Origin: NBLH01 sp050296515
GTDB lineage: Bacteria > Bacteroidota > Bacteroidia > Bacteroidales > NBLH01
DNA length: 64,000 nucleotides
Direction: 5' to 3'
Assembly: GCA_050296515.1 (NCBI GenBank)
Contig: JBNKRJ010000008.1
Coordinates: forward strand, 17,872 to 81,871
Positions 18,656 to 27,025 of the stretch are shown one piece after another. Within the stretch, counting starts at the first letter, position 1; the number at the start of each line of letters is the position of its first letter. A program made the translations under genes and the position numbers. The notes beneath the pieces are model-generated. The model had not been told where the DNA came from and did not search any database. It saw only the letters and a list, made by a program, of their open reading frames with translations.

Positions 18656-20275
18656 ATGAGTAAATATGTTATAGGACTGGATTATGGAAGTGATTCAGCA
18701 CGTGCATTAATTGTAAATACAGAGAATGGTCAGGAAATGGCTTCTTCGGTAAAGTATTATCCTCGCTGGATGGAGGGTAAATATTGCGAACCTGCAAAAA
18801 ACCAATATCGTCAGCATCCTAAAGATTATTTAGAGGTGATGGAGGCAACTATTACGGAAGCTTTGAGCCAGTGTGACGCTTCAGTTGCAGAAAATGTAGT
18901 GGGTATTTCTTTTGACACAACAGGGAGTACACCGGCATTAACAGATGCTAATGGTACTCCTTTGGCTTTATTGCCAGATTTTGAAGAAAACCCAAATGCA
19001 ATGTTTATCTTATGGAAAGATCATACTGCTGTAAAAGAGGCTGATGAAATAAATGAACTGGCCCGCAAATGGGAAGAAGATTACACTAAATACGAAGGCG
19101 GAATATACTCCTCAGAATGGGTTTGGGCAAAGGTATTGCATGTACTTCGCGAAGATGAAACCATAAAAAAAGCTGCAGTTTCATGGATTGAATATTGCGA
19201 TTGGTTACCGGCAGTACTCACAGGCAAAACAGGAATCAAAGAGGTTAAACGAAGCCGTTGTGCGGCAGGGCATAAAGCTTTATGGCATACTGACTGGAAT
19301 GGTCTTCCACCGGAAGATTTTTTGATAAAATTAGGACCTGAACTAAAAGGATTTCGTGAAAATTTATTTGAAGAAACCTATACCAGTGATGAGGTATTTG
19401 GAACATTAACCCGGGAATGGGCAGAAAAGCTTGGATTGTCAACAGATGTGGTAATCGGTGTAAGTGCATTTGATGCACACATGGGAGCTGTTGGTGCCGA
19501 AATTAGTGCAAATACCCTGGTCCGTATTATGGGAACTTCAACATGTGATATTATCGTGGCCGATGAAAATGAAGTTGGTGATAAATTAATACCAGGGATT
19601 TGTGGACAGGTAGATGGCTCTGTAATCCCAGGAATGGTTGGATTGGAAGCAGGACAATCGGCTTTTGGCGATGTATACGCATGGTTTAAAAATGTCCTGG
19701 CATGGCCATTGCAATTTCTTGATAATGAAGAGCAAGCAAAAGCCATCGAAGATAAAATCATTCCGGCATTATCAGCTGAAGCTGCAAAAATTCCAATCGA
19801 AGAATCAACAATATTAGCAACTGATTGGTTGAATGGTCGACGAACACCGGATGCCAACCAAAATGTAAAAGGAACCATTACCGGATTGACATTGGGTTCA
19901 ACAGCTCCTCGTATATTTCGCGCATTGGTTGAAGCAACGGCCTTTGGCTCAAAAGCCATAGCAGAGCGTTTTCTTGAAAACGGCGTAAAAGTCGATTCCG
20001 TTGTTGCTATTGGCGGGGTTGCTAAAAAGTCTGATTTTGTAATGCAAACCCTGGCAGATGTGATGGGTATGCCAATAAAAGTTGCTCAGTCTGAGCAAAG
20101 TGTAGCCTTAGGGGCGGCCATGTTTGCTGCTGTAGCTTCAGGAGTTCATAAAACAATAGAAGAAGCACAAAAAGCAATGGGATCAGGTTTCGAACAAACA
20201 TATATACCCAATCCAAAGAATGTTGAAATATATGCTGGAATTTATAAGAAATACCTGGCACTGGGTAATATCTAA
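18656..20275 (+). CDS. araB: Ribulokinase (539 aa)
   Basis: FGGY-family kinase that phosphorylates L-ribulose. The phosphate-binding opening VIGLDYGSDSARALIV, the substrate-side motifs (FDTTGSTPALTD; WIEYCDWLPAVLTG), the MGTSTCDIIVA segment and the late ATP-binding motif AIGGVAKKSDFVMQTLAD are all present, as is the ALGAAMFAA helix. Order araA-araD-araB differs from the enteric araBAD order but gives the same complete pathway. It follows araD by 103 bp without a clear terminator, so it is probably in the same operon. Confidence 0.97.
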   Translation: MSKYVIGLDYGSDSARALIVNTENGQEMASSVKYYPRWMEGKYCEPAKNQYRQHPKDYLEVMEATITEALSQCDASVAENVVGISFDTTGSTPALTDANGTPLALLPDFEENPNAMFILWKDHTAVKEADEINELARKWEEDYTKYEGGIYSSEWVWAKVLHVLREDETIKKAAVSWIEYCDWLPAVLTGKTGIKEVKRSRCAAGHKALWHTDWNGLPPEDFLIKLGPELKGFRENLFEETYTSDEVFGTLTREWAEKLGLSTDVVIGVSAFDAHMGAVGAEISANTLVRIMGTSTCDIIVADENEVGDKLIPGICGQVDGSVIPGMVGLEAGQSAFGDVYAWFKNVLAWPLQFLDNEEQAKAIEDKIIPALSAEAAKIPIEESTILATDWLNGRRTPDANQNVKGTITGLTLGSTAPRIFRALVEATAFGSKAIAERFLENGVKVDSVVAIGGVAKKSDFVMQTLADVMGMPIKVAQSEQSVALGAAMFAAVASGVHKTIEEAQKAMGSGFEQTYIPNPKNVEIYAGIYKKYLALGNI

Positions 20276-20335
20276 AATGTTATAATTTACATCTGGCTGG
20301 TTTTATTTCTGGCCAGAGTACTAAAACTTTTGCAT

Positions 20336-21868
20336 ATGAAGACTATTAATTTATTGACCGTTTTTGTTTTGTTGCTCACGATGGGTTTAAAAGCACAAAA
20401 CAAACTAAGCCTGAAAATTGACGAAGCCCGTATCAAAATTAACAAAGAAATTTACGGACATTTCTCTGAACATCTTGGGACCTGTATCTATGAAGGTATT
20501 TATGTTGGTGAAGATTCTGATATCCCCAATATTAATGGCTATAGAACTGATGTTGTTGAGGCTTTTAAAGAATTAAAAGTCCCTGTATTGCGTTGGCCGG
20601 GTGGATGCTTTGCTGATACTTATCACTGGAAAGATGGGATTGGACCCAAAAAGGATCGTCCGTCAATAGTGAATGTGCACTGGGGCGGAGTTACTGAAGA
20701 CAATAGTTTTGGCACTCATGAATTTTTAAATTTCTGTGAATTAATTGGAGCAGAACCTTATTTGAGTATTAATGTTGGGTCGGGTACTGTGCAGGAAGCA
20801 GCAGAATGGGTAGAGTATGTAACTTCGTCTAATGAAAGTCCAATGACAGAGCTACGCAAAAAAAACGGGCGCGAAAAACCATGGGATGTAAAATTCTGGG
20901 GTATTGGCAACGAAAACTGGGGTTGTGGGGGAGAAATGGCCCCCGATTATTATGCAAATATCTATAGAAACTACTCATGTTTTGTCCGTGGAAATGGGCT
21001 CCAGAAAATAATATGCGGGCCATCGGGTGGTGATACTAACTGGACCGAAAAAATACTTGCCGGCCTACAAGATAAAATGCACCTAACCCAGGGTGTTTCG
21101 ATGCATTATTATACATTGCCATCAGGCAATTGGGGGAACAAAGGTTCATCAACCGACTTTGGTGAAGAAATGTGGTTTAAGACCATTAAAAACACCATGG
21201 TTATTGAGAATTATATCGCCGACCACTTAAAGATAATGGATAAATACGATCCCGAAGGAAAAGTTAAACTAGTGGTTGACGAATGGGGGACGTGGTACGA
21301 TAAATTACCTGGTACTAAAGATGGTTTTTTACAGCAACAAAATACGGTACGCGATGCACTTGTGGCAGGGATAAACCTGAATATTTTTAATAACCATGCC
21401 GACAGGATTAGTATGGCAAATATTGCCCAGATAGTTAATGTGTTACAGTCTGTTATCCTGACAAAAGGCACTGAAATGGTAAAAACACCTACTTATTACA
21501 TCTTTAAAATGTACAATGTCCATCAGGATGCAACCATGATTCCGGTTGACCTTGAATGTGAAAACTATGAATACAAAGGAGAAAAAGTCCCAGCCATAAC
21601 AGCTTCTGCTTCAATTAAAAACAACGTTGTTAGTATTACTTTATCAAATGCGAACCCCAATAAGGCCATTACCATTGATTGCGATTTAAGAAAAAACTTT
21701 AAGTTGGTTAGTGGCCAAATTATTTCGGGTAAAGATATTACAGACTACAATGATTTTGGGAAAAAGGAAAAAGTCAATATTGAAGATTTTGAAGTTAAAA
21801 AAATAAGGAATGGAAAATTAACAATTGAAATACCGGCACATTCGGTTGTGCTTGTTCAATTAAAATAA
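20336..21868 (+). CDS. GH51 alpha-L-arabinofuranosidase, secreted (510 aa)
   Basis: Exported GH51 enzyme that releases L-arabinose from arabinan, arabinoxylan or arabinogalactan side chains. The family opening INKEIYGHFSEHLGTCIYEGI and VLRWPGGCFADTYHW are clear. The acid/base is E193 in GIGNENWGCGG and the nucleophile is E316 in VVDEWGTWY (numbered from the ATG at 20336). The C-terminal beta domain ends IPAHSVVLVQLK. I prefer ATG 20336 over the in-frame TTG at 20330, because it gives a clean signal peptide (LLTVFVLLLTMGLKAQ). It completes the arabinose block: this enzyme makes the free arabinose that the upstream genes import and metabolise. Confidence 0.95.
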   Translation: MKTINLLTVFVLLLTMGLKAQNKLSLKIDEARIKINKEIYGHFSEHLGTCIYEGIYVGEDSDIPNINGYRTDVVEAFKELKVPVLRWPGGCFADTYHWKDGIGPKKDRPSIVNVHWGGVTEDNSFGTHEFLNFCELIGAEPYLSINVGSGTVQEAAEWVEYVTSSNESPMTELRKKNGREKPWDVKFWGIGNENWGCGGEMAPDYYANIYRNYSCFVRGNGLQKIICGPSGGDTNWTEKILAGLQDKMHLTQGVSMHYYTLPSGNWGNKGSSTDFGEEMWFKTIKNTMVIENYIADHLKIMDKYDPEGKVKLVVDEWGTWYDKLPGTKDGFLQQQNTVRDALVAGINLNIFNNHADRISMANIAQIVNVLQSVILTKGTEMVKTPTYYIFKMYNVHQDATMIPVDLECENYEYKGEKVPAITASASIKNNVVSITLSNANPNKAITIDCDLRKNFKLVSGQIISGKDITDYNDFGKKEKVNIEDFEVKKIRNGKLTIEIPAHSVVLVQLK

Positions 21869-21874
21869 ATGGAC

Positions 21875-22003
21875 CATGAAACATCCATGATAATTAATTA
21901 TCGCGTACGGGCATGACTATAATAAAGAATTTGAAAAAGTATAAGTGCTTTAATTTGTGGATGTTCCATTTGGCAGATAAAAACAATTAAAAATAGACAA
22001 ATG
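21875..22003 (+). repeat. Dispersed repeat R0, copy 2, ending on the galM start codon
   Basis: It has the same layout as 14011-14140: left arm GAAACATCCATGAT, a variable middle with CGGGCATGA, right arm GTGGATGTTCCAT, then an A-rich tail ending GACAAATGAATAAAC. The last ATG is the start codon of the aldose epimerase gene. The element therefore fills almost the whole gap between the GH51 gene and galM and would form the 5' leader of galM. Confidence 0.7.
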
Positions 22004-23161
22004 AATAAACTTATAAAAAAATCATTGGGAATTATGGTTTTATCTGCTATGCTATTTAGCTGTGGCAACCCTCAAACAACTTCATCAGTCTTTACAGAAG
22101 TTGCAGATAGCATAAAAACTGAAGATTTTTCAAAGACAATTGACAACAAACAAGTAAAACTATATACGCTTGTGGGAACAAATGGAATTGGAATTAAAGT
22201 GACTAACTTTGGGGCAAGAGTTGTAGCACTTTGTGTTCCGGATGCAGAAGGGAAACCTGTTGATGTAGTTTTAGGTTATAATACCTTGGATGAATATATA
22301 AATAACCCTGAGAGTTATTTGGGTGCAGCCATTGGTCGTTACGGGAACCGTATCGGAGGAGCCAAATTTTCTCTGGATAGTACTGAATATCAACTATCTG
22401 TGAATAACGGGGCGAACCATTTACACGGAGGGGCGAAAGGCTTTTTTGATGTAGTTTGGGATGCCGAACAGGTAAGCGATTCAAAAATCATTTTTAAATA
22501 CCTTTCTCCTGATGGCGATCAGGGCTACCCTGGAAACCTGAATGTTACAATGACCTATGAATTAACTGCAGATAATGCATTAAAAATAGAATATGAAGCA
22601 ACAACTGACAAGCCTACAGTTTGTAATTTAACACATCATTCTTATTTTAACCTATCAGGAGAAGGTGCTGAAACAATTAATGATCATGTATTGATGATTA
22701 AGGCCAATAGTTTTACCCCGGTTGATAGTACCTTAATTCCAACAGGAGAGATTGATGAGGTTGCTAATACACCCTTTGATTTTAATCAGCCAACAGAAAT
22801 TGGAAAAAAAGTGAATGAAGAAAATGTTCAGTTGAAATTTGGAGGTGGTTATGATCATAATTGGGTGCTTAATAAAGAAAAAGAAGGAGAAGAATTAATT
22901 TGTTCTGTTTATTCGCCAATTACAAAAATAAATATGGATATATTGACTGATCAGCCTGGAATACAGTTTTATGGAGGCAATTTTATTGATGGAACATTAA
23001 CTGGGAAATCTGGCAAAAAATATAAGTATCGTAGTGCTTTCTGTTTGGAGACCCAGCATTTTCCTGATTCTCCAAATAAACCTGGTTTTCCTTCAGTGAG
23101 ATTAAATCCGGGCGAAACATACACACATACTTGTAGTTATAAGTTTTCAATCAAGAATTAA
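22001..23161 (+). CDS. galM: Aldose 1-epimerase (mutarotase), lipoprotein (386 aa)
   Basis: Interconverts alpha and beta anomers of aldoses such as galactose or arabinose. Residues 1-21 form a lipoprotein signal with lipobox LFSC, so it should be anchored in the envelope and act on sugars released in the periplasm. Family motifs are complete: GAAIGRYGNRI, NNGANHLHGG, the catalytic His in LTHHSYFNLSG, and the general base Glu in FCLETQHFPDSPN. The length matches extracytoplasmic GalM proteins of Bacteroidota. A strong terminator follows 16 bp after the stop, so this gene ends the arabinose operon. Confidence 0.95.
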   Translation: MNKLIKKSLGIMVLSAMLFSCGNPQTTSSVFTEVADSIKTEDFSKTIDNKQVKLYTLVGTNGIGIKVTNFGARVVALCVPDAEGKPVDVVLGYNTLDEYINNPESYLGAAIGRYGNRIGGAKFSLDSTEYQLSVNNGANHLHGGAKGFFDVVWDAEQVSDSKIIFKYLSPDGDQGYPGNLNVTMTYELTADNALKIEYEATTDKPTVCNLTHHSYFNLSGEGAETINDHVLMIKANSFTPVDSTLIPTGEIDEVANTPFDFNQPTEIGKKVNEENVQLKFGGGYDHNWVLNKEKEGEELICSVYSPITKINMDILTDQPGIQFYGGNFIDGTLTGKSGKKYKYRSAFCLETQHFPDSPNKPGFPSVRLNPGETYTHTCSYKFSIKN

Positions 23162-23176
23162 TTTCTTATAAGCATT

Positions 23177-23212
23177 AAAAAGGTCATCAATTTGGAAGGG
23201 ATGACCTTTTTG
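23177..23212 (+). terminator. Rho-independent terminator after galM
   Basis: AAAAAGGTCATC and GATGACCTTTTT form a perfect 12-bp stem around a 12-base loop, with T-rich sequence after it. It is the clearest terminator in the window and can work in both directions. Confidence 0.9.
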
Positions 23213-23256
23213 TTTTACTATTAGACCTTCTAAGAAAAACTAAACATTATAACAAA

Positions 23257-23339
23257 TGAAACCCTCATTCCGCGTGCCGCTGAAGCTTTAGCGGAGGCGC
23301 AGAGGGATTAGCTTACACTGAACCCTTCGGGGTTTTTAA
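23257..23339 (+). repeat. Dispersed repeat R1, copy 2, with UUCG terminator
   Basis: Second copy of the R1 block of 14139-14223. It contains the same CCGCT-GAAGCTTT-AGCGG palindrome and ends in a compact intrinsic terminator: AACCC, loop TTCG, GGGTT, then TTT (23321-23337). R2 copy C follows at once. The stretch 23162-23618 holds no gene; it is made of the terminator, R1 and two R2 copies. Confidence 0.8.
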
Positions 23340-23345
23340 GGAAGT

Positions 23346-23498
23346 TTAACTTAACGAAGTGATCTTATGAGCAAAGCGAATAATTGTTCTGTAAAAGAAT
23401 ATGTTTAACCTTGCGAAGCAAGCTCATGAACTCCATATAAAAAGTTTAGGAAAAGTGAATAAATATCAATTACTTAACTAAAATTTAAACAAGTGAAA
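23346..23498 (+). repeat. Dispersed repeat R2, copy C
   Basis: Full-length R2 unit from about TTAACTTAACGAAGTG to AAACAAGTGAAA. A few changes (for example TAATTGTTC in place of TAATCGCTC) weaken the second hairpin. It lies between R1 and the deleted R2 copy D. Confidence 0.85.
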
Positions 23499-23525
23499 CC
23501 CTCATAGAGGGATTTATAGAGAAAC

Positions 23526-23624
23526 TTAACTTAACGAAGTGATCTCATGAGCAAAGCGAATAATCGCTCTACAAAAGAATATGTTTAAATATCAATTACT
23601 TAACTAAAATTTAAACAAGTGAAA
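23526..23624 (+). repeat. Dispersed repeat R2, copy D (internally deleted), ending on a GTG start codon
   Basis: This R2 copy lacks about 55 bp of the middle, including the CTTGC-GAA-GCAAG hairpin. Its last bases ACAAGTGAAA include the GTG that begins the following beta-L-arabinofuranosidase gene, so the repeat supplies the translation start. Confidence 0.8.
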
Positions 23625-25994
23625 ATTAAGCTAACCATATTAATGTTGACATCAATAATTATTAATAGCTGGTGTCAGAACAATCATAATGTTTCAGTGG
23701 AAAGTTTTGATTTGTCTAATGTTAAAATTACAAAAGGTCCCTTTTATAAGGGGCAACAAGCCGATTTGAATTATATACTGGCACTCGATCCCGATCGCTT
23801 ATTAGCACCCTTTTTAAAAGATGCAGGATTTAAACCCATCAAAGAAAATTACGGAAACTGGGAGAATTCCGGCCTCGATGGTCATATAGGTGGCCATTAT
23901 CTGTCAGCATTGTCATTAATGTATGCTACAACCGGAAACAAAGAATTAATGGAGCGCATAAAATACATGATAAATTGGCTTAGGCGTTGCCAGGAAAAAA
24001 ACGGGAATGGTTATGTTGGTGGTATTCCTGATGGGAAAGCCATGTGGAAGGAAATTTCTGAGGGTCAAATAAATGCAGGGACATTTTCACTGAATGACCG
24101 ATGGGTGCCTTTGTATAATATTCATAAATTATTTGCCGGATTAATAGATGTATATAATATAACCAAACTTGATGATGCAAAACTTATTTTGATAAAACTT
24201 ACAGACTGGTTTTATGAAACTACAAAAAACCTGAGTGATAAACAAATTCAAACAATTTTAATTAGTGAACATGGTGGGCTAAACGAAGCTTTTGTTGATG
24301 TAGCAAACATAACCGGGGAATCAAAATACATGGAAATGGCAAAACGATTTTCACACAAAGCTTTGCTTGATCCTTTACTTGCTCATAAAAATGAATTGAC
24401 AGGTTTGCATGCAAATACACAAATACCTAAAGTAATTGGTTTTGAAAAATATGCACAGGCAAATAATGATAAAGAGTGGGCCAATGCTTCTGAATTCTTT
24501 TGGGAAACTGTTACCAATAATTGGACCATATCAATCGGAGGAAACAGTGTCCGGGAACATTTTCATCCTGCAAATGATTTCACTTCTATGATAGAATCGG
24601 AAGAGGGACCTGAAACCTGCAATACATATAATATGTTGAAATTGACCCGTCTGTTGTTTTTATCCAATCCGGATGAAAAATATATCAACTATTACGAACG
24701 GGCATTGTTTAATCACATTTTATCTTCGCAGCATCCAGAAAAAGGCGGCTTTGTTTATTTTACACCAATGCGCCCCATGCACTACAGGGTTTATTCACAA
24801 CCTCAAACCAGCTTTTGGTGTTGTGTGGGGTCCGGACTTGAAAATCCTGGTAAATATGGTGAGATGATTTACTGTCAAACAAACAATGATTTATACGTTA
24901 ACTTATTTATCGCATCAGAGTTGGAATGGAAAAATAAGGATGTAAAAATAATACAGGAAACCGAGTTTCCTTATGAGGCATCTACAAAGTTTATTGTAAA
25001 GACAAATTCGCCAGTAAAATTCAATTTAAAACTTCGTTTGCCACAATGGATAACAGAGAATTTTGAGGTTAAAATTAATGATGAAGTAGTAGATGTACAA
25101 AGGGATGTAAATGGCTATGTAAATATTGAAAAGCTTTGGAAAAACGAGGATACGCTAAAATTTAGTTTTGAAATGAAAACTTATGCAGAATTTCTTCCAG
25201 ATAGTTCTTCGTGGGTATCCTTTTTGCATGGTCCAATTGTTTTGGGGGCAATAACTGACTCTTCAAATCTTGACGGGCTCTGGGCTGATGATAGTAGGAT
25301 GGGGCATGTTGCAATGGGACCAAAATACCCACTAAATGAGGTCCCTGCCATAATTTTAGAAAATTTAGATGAAATTAATAGTGTAATAAAACCTATTGAT
25401 TCTCAGAAATTTAGATTTTCTATTTCAAATCTTGAAAACACGAATGGTAAGAATTTGATTTTACAACCTTTTTATGAAATTCATGAATCAAGGTACATTC
25501 TTTATTGGCCTGTTTATTCTCAAGTTGAATATGAAAAGTACAAAAAAGAAATAGTCCGAAAAGAGTTGCAGAATAAAGAGTTAGAGAACAGAACAATTGA
25601 TCTGGTATGGCCAGGAGAGCAACAACCGGAATCCGACCATTTTGTTAAATTTCAGGATTCAGAGACTGGTGTTTTTAGGAATAGGCACTGGAGGCATGCA
25701 GCAGGATTCTTCTCGTATCAATTTAAGAATCCGGGTAATCAAAAATGCTTATTGAGAATAACTTATTATGGAGGGGATAAAGACAGAAAATTTAATATCC
25801 TGGTAAATAACAAGGTAGTTGCCAAAGTTGAACTTGATGGCTCGTTGGGGGACAATTTTGTAGATGTAGATTATCCGATTTCCAAAAATGTAATTGAACA
25901 AAGCAAAAGTAAGCTGGTTGAAATCAAATTTGTTTCAATGCCAGGAAGTTTAGCTGGTGGAATATACGGTGTGAGATTAATGAAAACAGATTGA
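23619..25994 (+). CDS. GH127/GH146-type beta-L-arabinofuranosidase (DUF1680, 791 aa)
   Basis: A signal peptide (LTILMLTSIIINSWCQ) leads into an (alpha/alpha)6 barrel of the DUF1680 family, which cleaves beta-L-arabinofuranosyl links. The zinc-thiolate site is complete: E332 and C334 in PETCNTYNML, and C401-C402 in FWCCVGSGLEN. The CCVGSG form resembles GH146 enzymes from Bacteroides pectic arabinan loci more than GH127 of bifidobacteria. Beta-sandwich domains follow the barrel to the end. The start is a GTG at 23619 placed at the very end of repeat R2 copy D; no nearer ATG gives a complete signal peptide. Together with the GH51 enzyme it allows complete removal of alpha- and beta-linked arabinose. 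Confidence 0.92.
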   Translation: MKIKLTILMLTSIIINSWCQNNHNVSVESFDLSNVKITKGPFYKGQQADLNYILALDPDRLLAPFLKDAGFKPIKENYGNWENSGLDGHIGGHYLSALSLMYATTGNKELMERIKYMINWLRRCQEKNGNGYVGGIPDGKAMWKEISEGQINAGTFSLNDRWVPLYNIHKLFAGLIDVYNITKLDDAKLILIKLTDWFYETTKNLSDKQIQTILISEHGGLNEAFVDVANITGESKYMEMAKRFSHKALLDPLLAHKNELTGLHANTQIPKVIGFEKYAQANNDKEWANASEFFWETVTNNWTISIGGNSVREHFHPANDFTSMIESEEGPETCNTYNMLKLTRLLFLSNPDEKYINYYERALFNHILSSQHPEKGGFVYFTPMRPMHYRVYSQPQTSFWCCVGSGLENPGKYGEMIYCQTNNDLYVNLFIASELEWKNKDVKIIQETEFPYEASTKFIVKTNSPVKFNLKLRLPQWITENFEVKINDEVVDVQRDVNGYVNIEKLWKNEDTLKFSFEMKTYAEFLPDSSSWVSFLHGPIVLGAITDSSNLDGLWADDSRMGHVAMGPKYPLNEVPAIILENLDEINSVIKPIDSQKFRFSISNLENTNGKNLILQPFYEIHESRYILYWPVYSQVEYEKYKKEIVRKELQNKELENRTIDLVWPGEQQPESDHFVKFQDSETGVFRNRHWRHAAGFFSYQFKNPGNQKCLLRITYYGGDKDRKFNILVNNKVVAKVELDGSLGDNFVDVDYPISKNVIEQSKSKLVEIKFVSMPGSLAGGIYGVRLMKTD

Positions 25995-26074
25995 TTTTAA
26001 AAATGAATAGTTTTTCTAAAGTTTAGCATTTAAGTTGGTTTTGTGTAATTTACAACTTTATTCAATAAAAAATT

Positions 26075-26364
26075 ATACCGAACCGCTATTAGTAATTGGT
26101 TTGCCTCACAAGCTTGCAAACCAAAACTTCCGGTCGATCGGCATATACAAAGCCATCTTGAAATTTCAATTTACAATATTTCAACCTGGCTTAGTATAAA
26201 TTATTAAGCTATAATAAGATTCGATCTACAAACTTGGTAAAGTCCAATGGTTTAGTATTATAATACTAAAACGCTATCAAGATAATAAAATAGGCTTTGG
26301 TGTAATGCCTGAGGATTAGCATGTTAAAAAAATTATTATCTGTTACATGATAACCATTCGGTAT
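26075..26364. repeat. MITE-like element M, copy 1, with a 188-bp insertion
   Basis: The element is bounded by ATACCGAA (26075-26082) and TTCGGTAT (26357-26364), exact inverted ends. Its body matches 32650-32751. This copy carries 188 extra bases between two direct CGCTAT repeats (26084-26089 and 26272-26277); that insert includes a perfect 20-bp palindrome at 26251-26270. The last base of the element overlaps the stop codon of the response regulator on the minus strand. Outside the element, 25995-26074 shows nothing. Confidence 0.75.
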
Positions 26365-27011
26365 TAGTCGCCAATTAGATTGTTTTCAATGGCATATTTT
26401 ACTACTCCTGCTACATTTTTTACGTTAAGTTTTGAAAAAATATTTTTTCTGTGCGACTCAACTGTATGCTGACTGATACACAGCACCTCAGCAATTTCTT
26501 TGGCAGTATATTCTTCAACAATAAGTTTTAGTACTTCTATTTCTCTCCGGCTAAGTTCTGGTTGATAATCATCTTTTTTCTTGTTAAATGAATTTTCCAT
26601 GTAAATCCTTTTAACATCTTCCGAAAAGTAGTTCTCTCCTTGTGCTAATAGACGGATTGCTTTTAAAAGTTCCTCTTTTTCGGCATTTTTTAAAAGGTAG
26701 CCATTAATATTTTGTTGGATCAGCTTTGAAATTATTGTCGGTTCGCTATGCATACTAAGCACAAGAATGCTGATTGCAGGCCATCTTTTTTGAATTTCTT
26801 TAACCAGCTCAAAGCCATCAACACCGGGCATACTAATATCAGTAATCACAATATCGGCATTGCAATTATCTAAAAAGTCAATGGCTTCTTTACCGTTAGA
26901 TCCTACACCAATAATATCAAAAGTTTGTTCTCCTCCTAAAAGTGATTGCAAACCTTCCAGGAACATAAAATGATCATCAACAATGAATATTTTTGTTTTT
27001 TTGTCTGTCAT
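26364..27011 (-). CDS. NarL/LuxR-type response regulator (215 aa)
   Basis: Cytoplasmic DNA-binding regulator. The receiver domain (1-125) has the acidic pair VDDH, phospho-acceptor D58 in VITDISMPG and K108 in YLLKNA. The C-terminal LuxR-type helix-turn-helix (about 148-212) reads LSRREIEVLKLIVEEYTAKEIAEVL then ISQHTVESHRKNI. The gene starts 14 bp after the stop of the TPR histidine kinase, so the two form a two-component pair. It may act on the 29-bp element found upstream of the LipL32-like gene and the two BspA-like genes; that link is my inference. Its stop codon touches the end of a MITE-like element. Confidence 0.93.
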   Translation of the reverse strand: MTDKKTKIFIVDDHFMFLEGLQSLLGGEQTFDIIGVGSNGKEAIDFLDNCNADIVITDISMPGVDGFELVKEIQKRWPAISILVLSMHSEPTIISKLIQQNINGYLLKNAEKEELLKAIRLLAQGENYFSEDVKRIYMENSFNKKKDDYQPELSRREIEVLKLIVEEYTAKEIAEVLCISQHTVESHRKNIFSKLNVKNVAGVVKYAIENNLIGD

Positions 27012-27025
27012 GTGCTTTTAATTTA

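Noticed and set aside
19378..19959. Minus-strand frame of 193 codons inside araB
   Set aside because: araB on the plus strand is full length with all motifs; the antisense frame has the unusual composition of a shadow.
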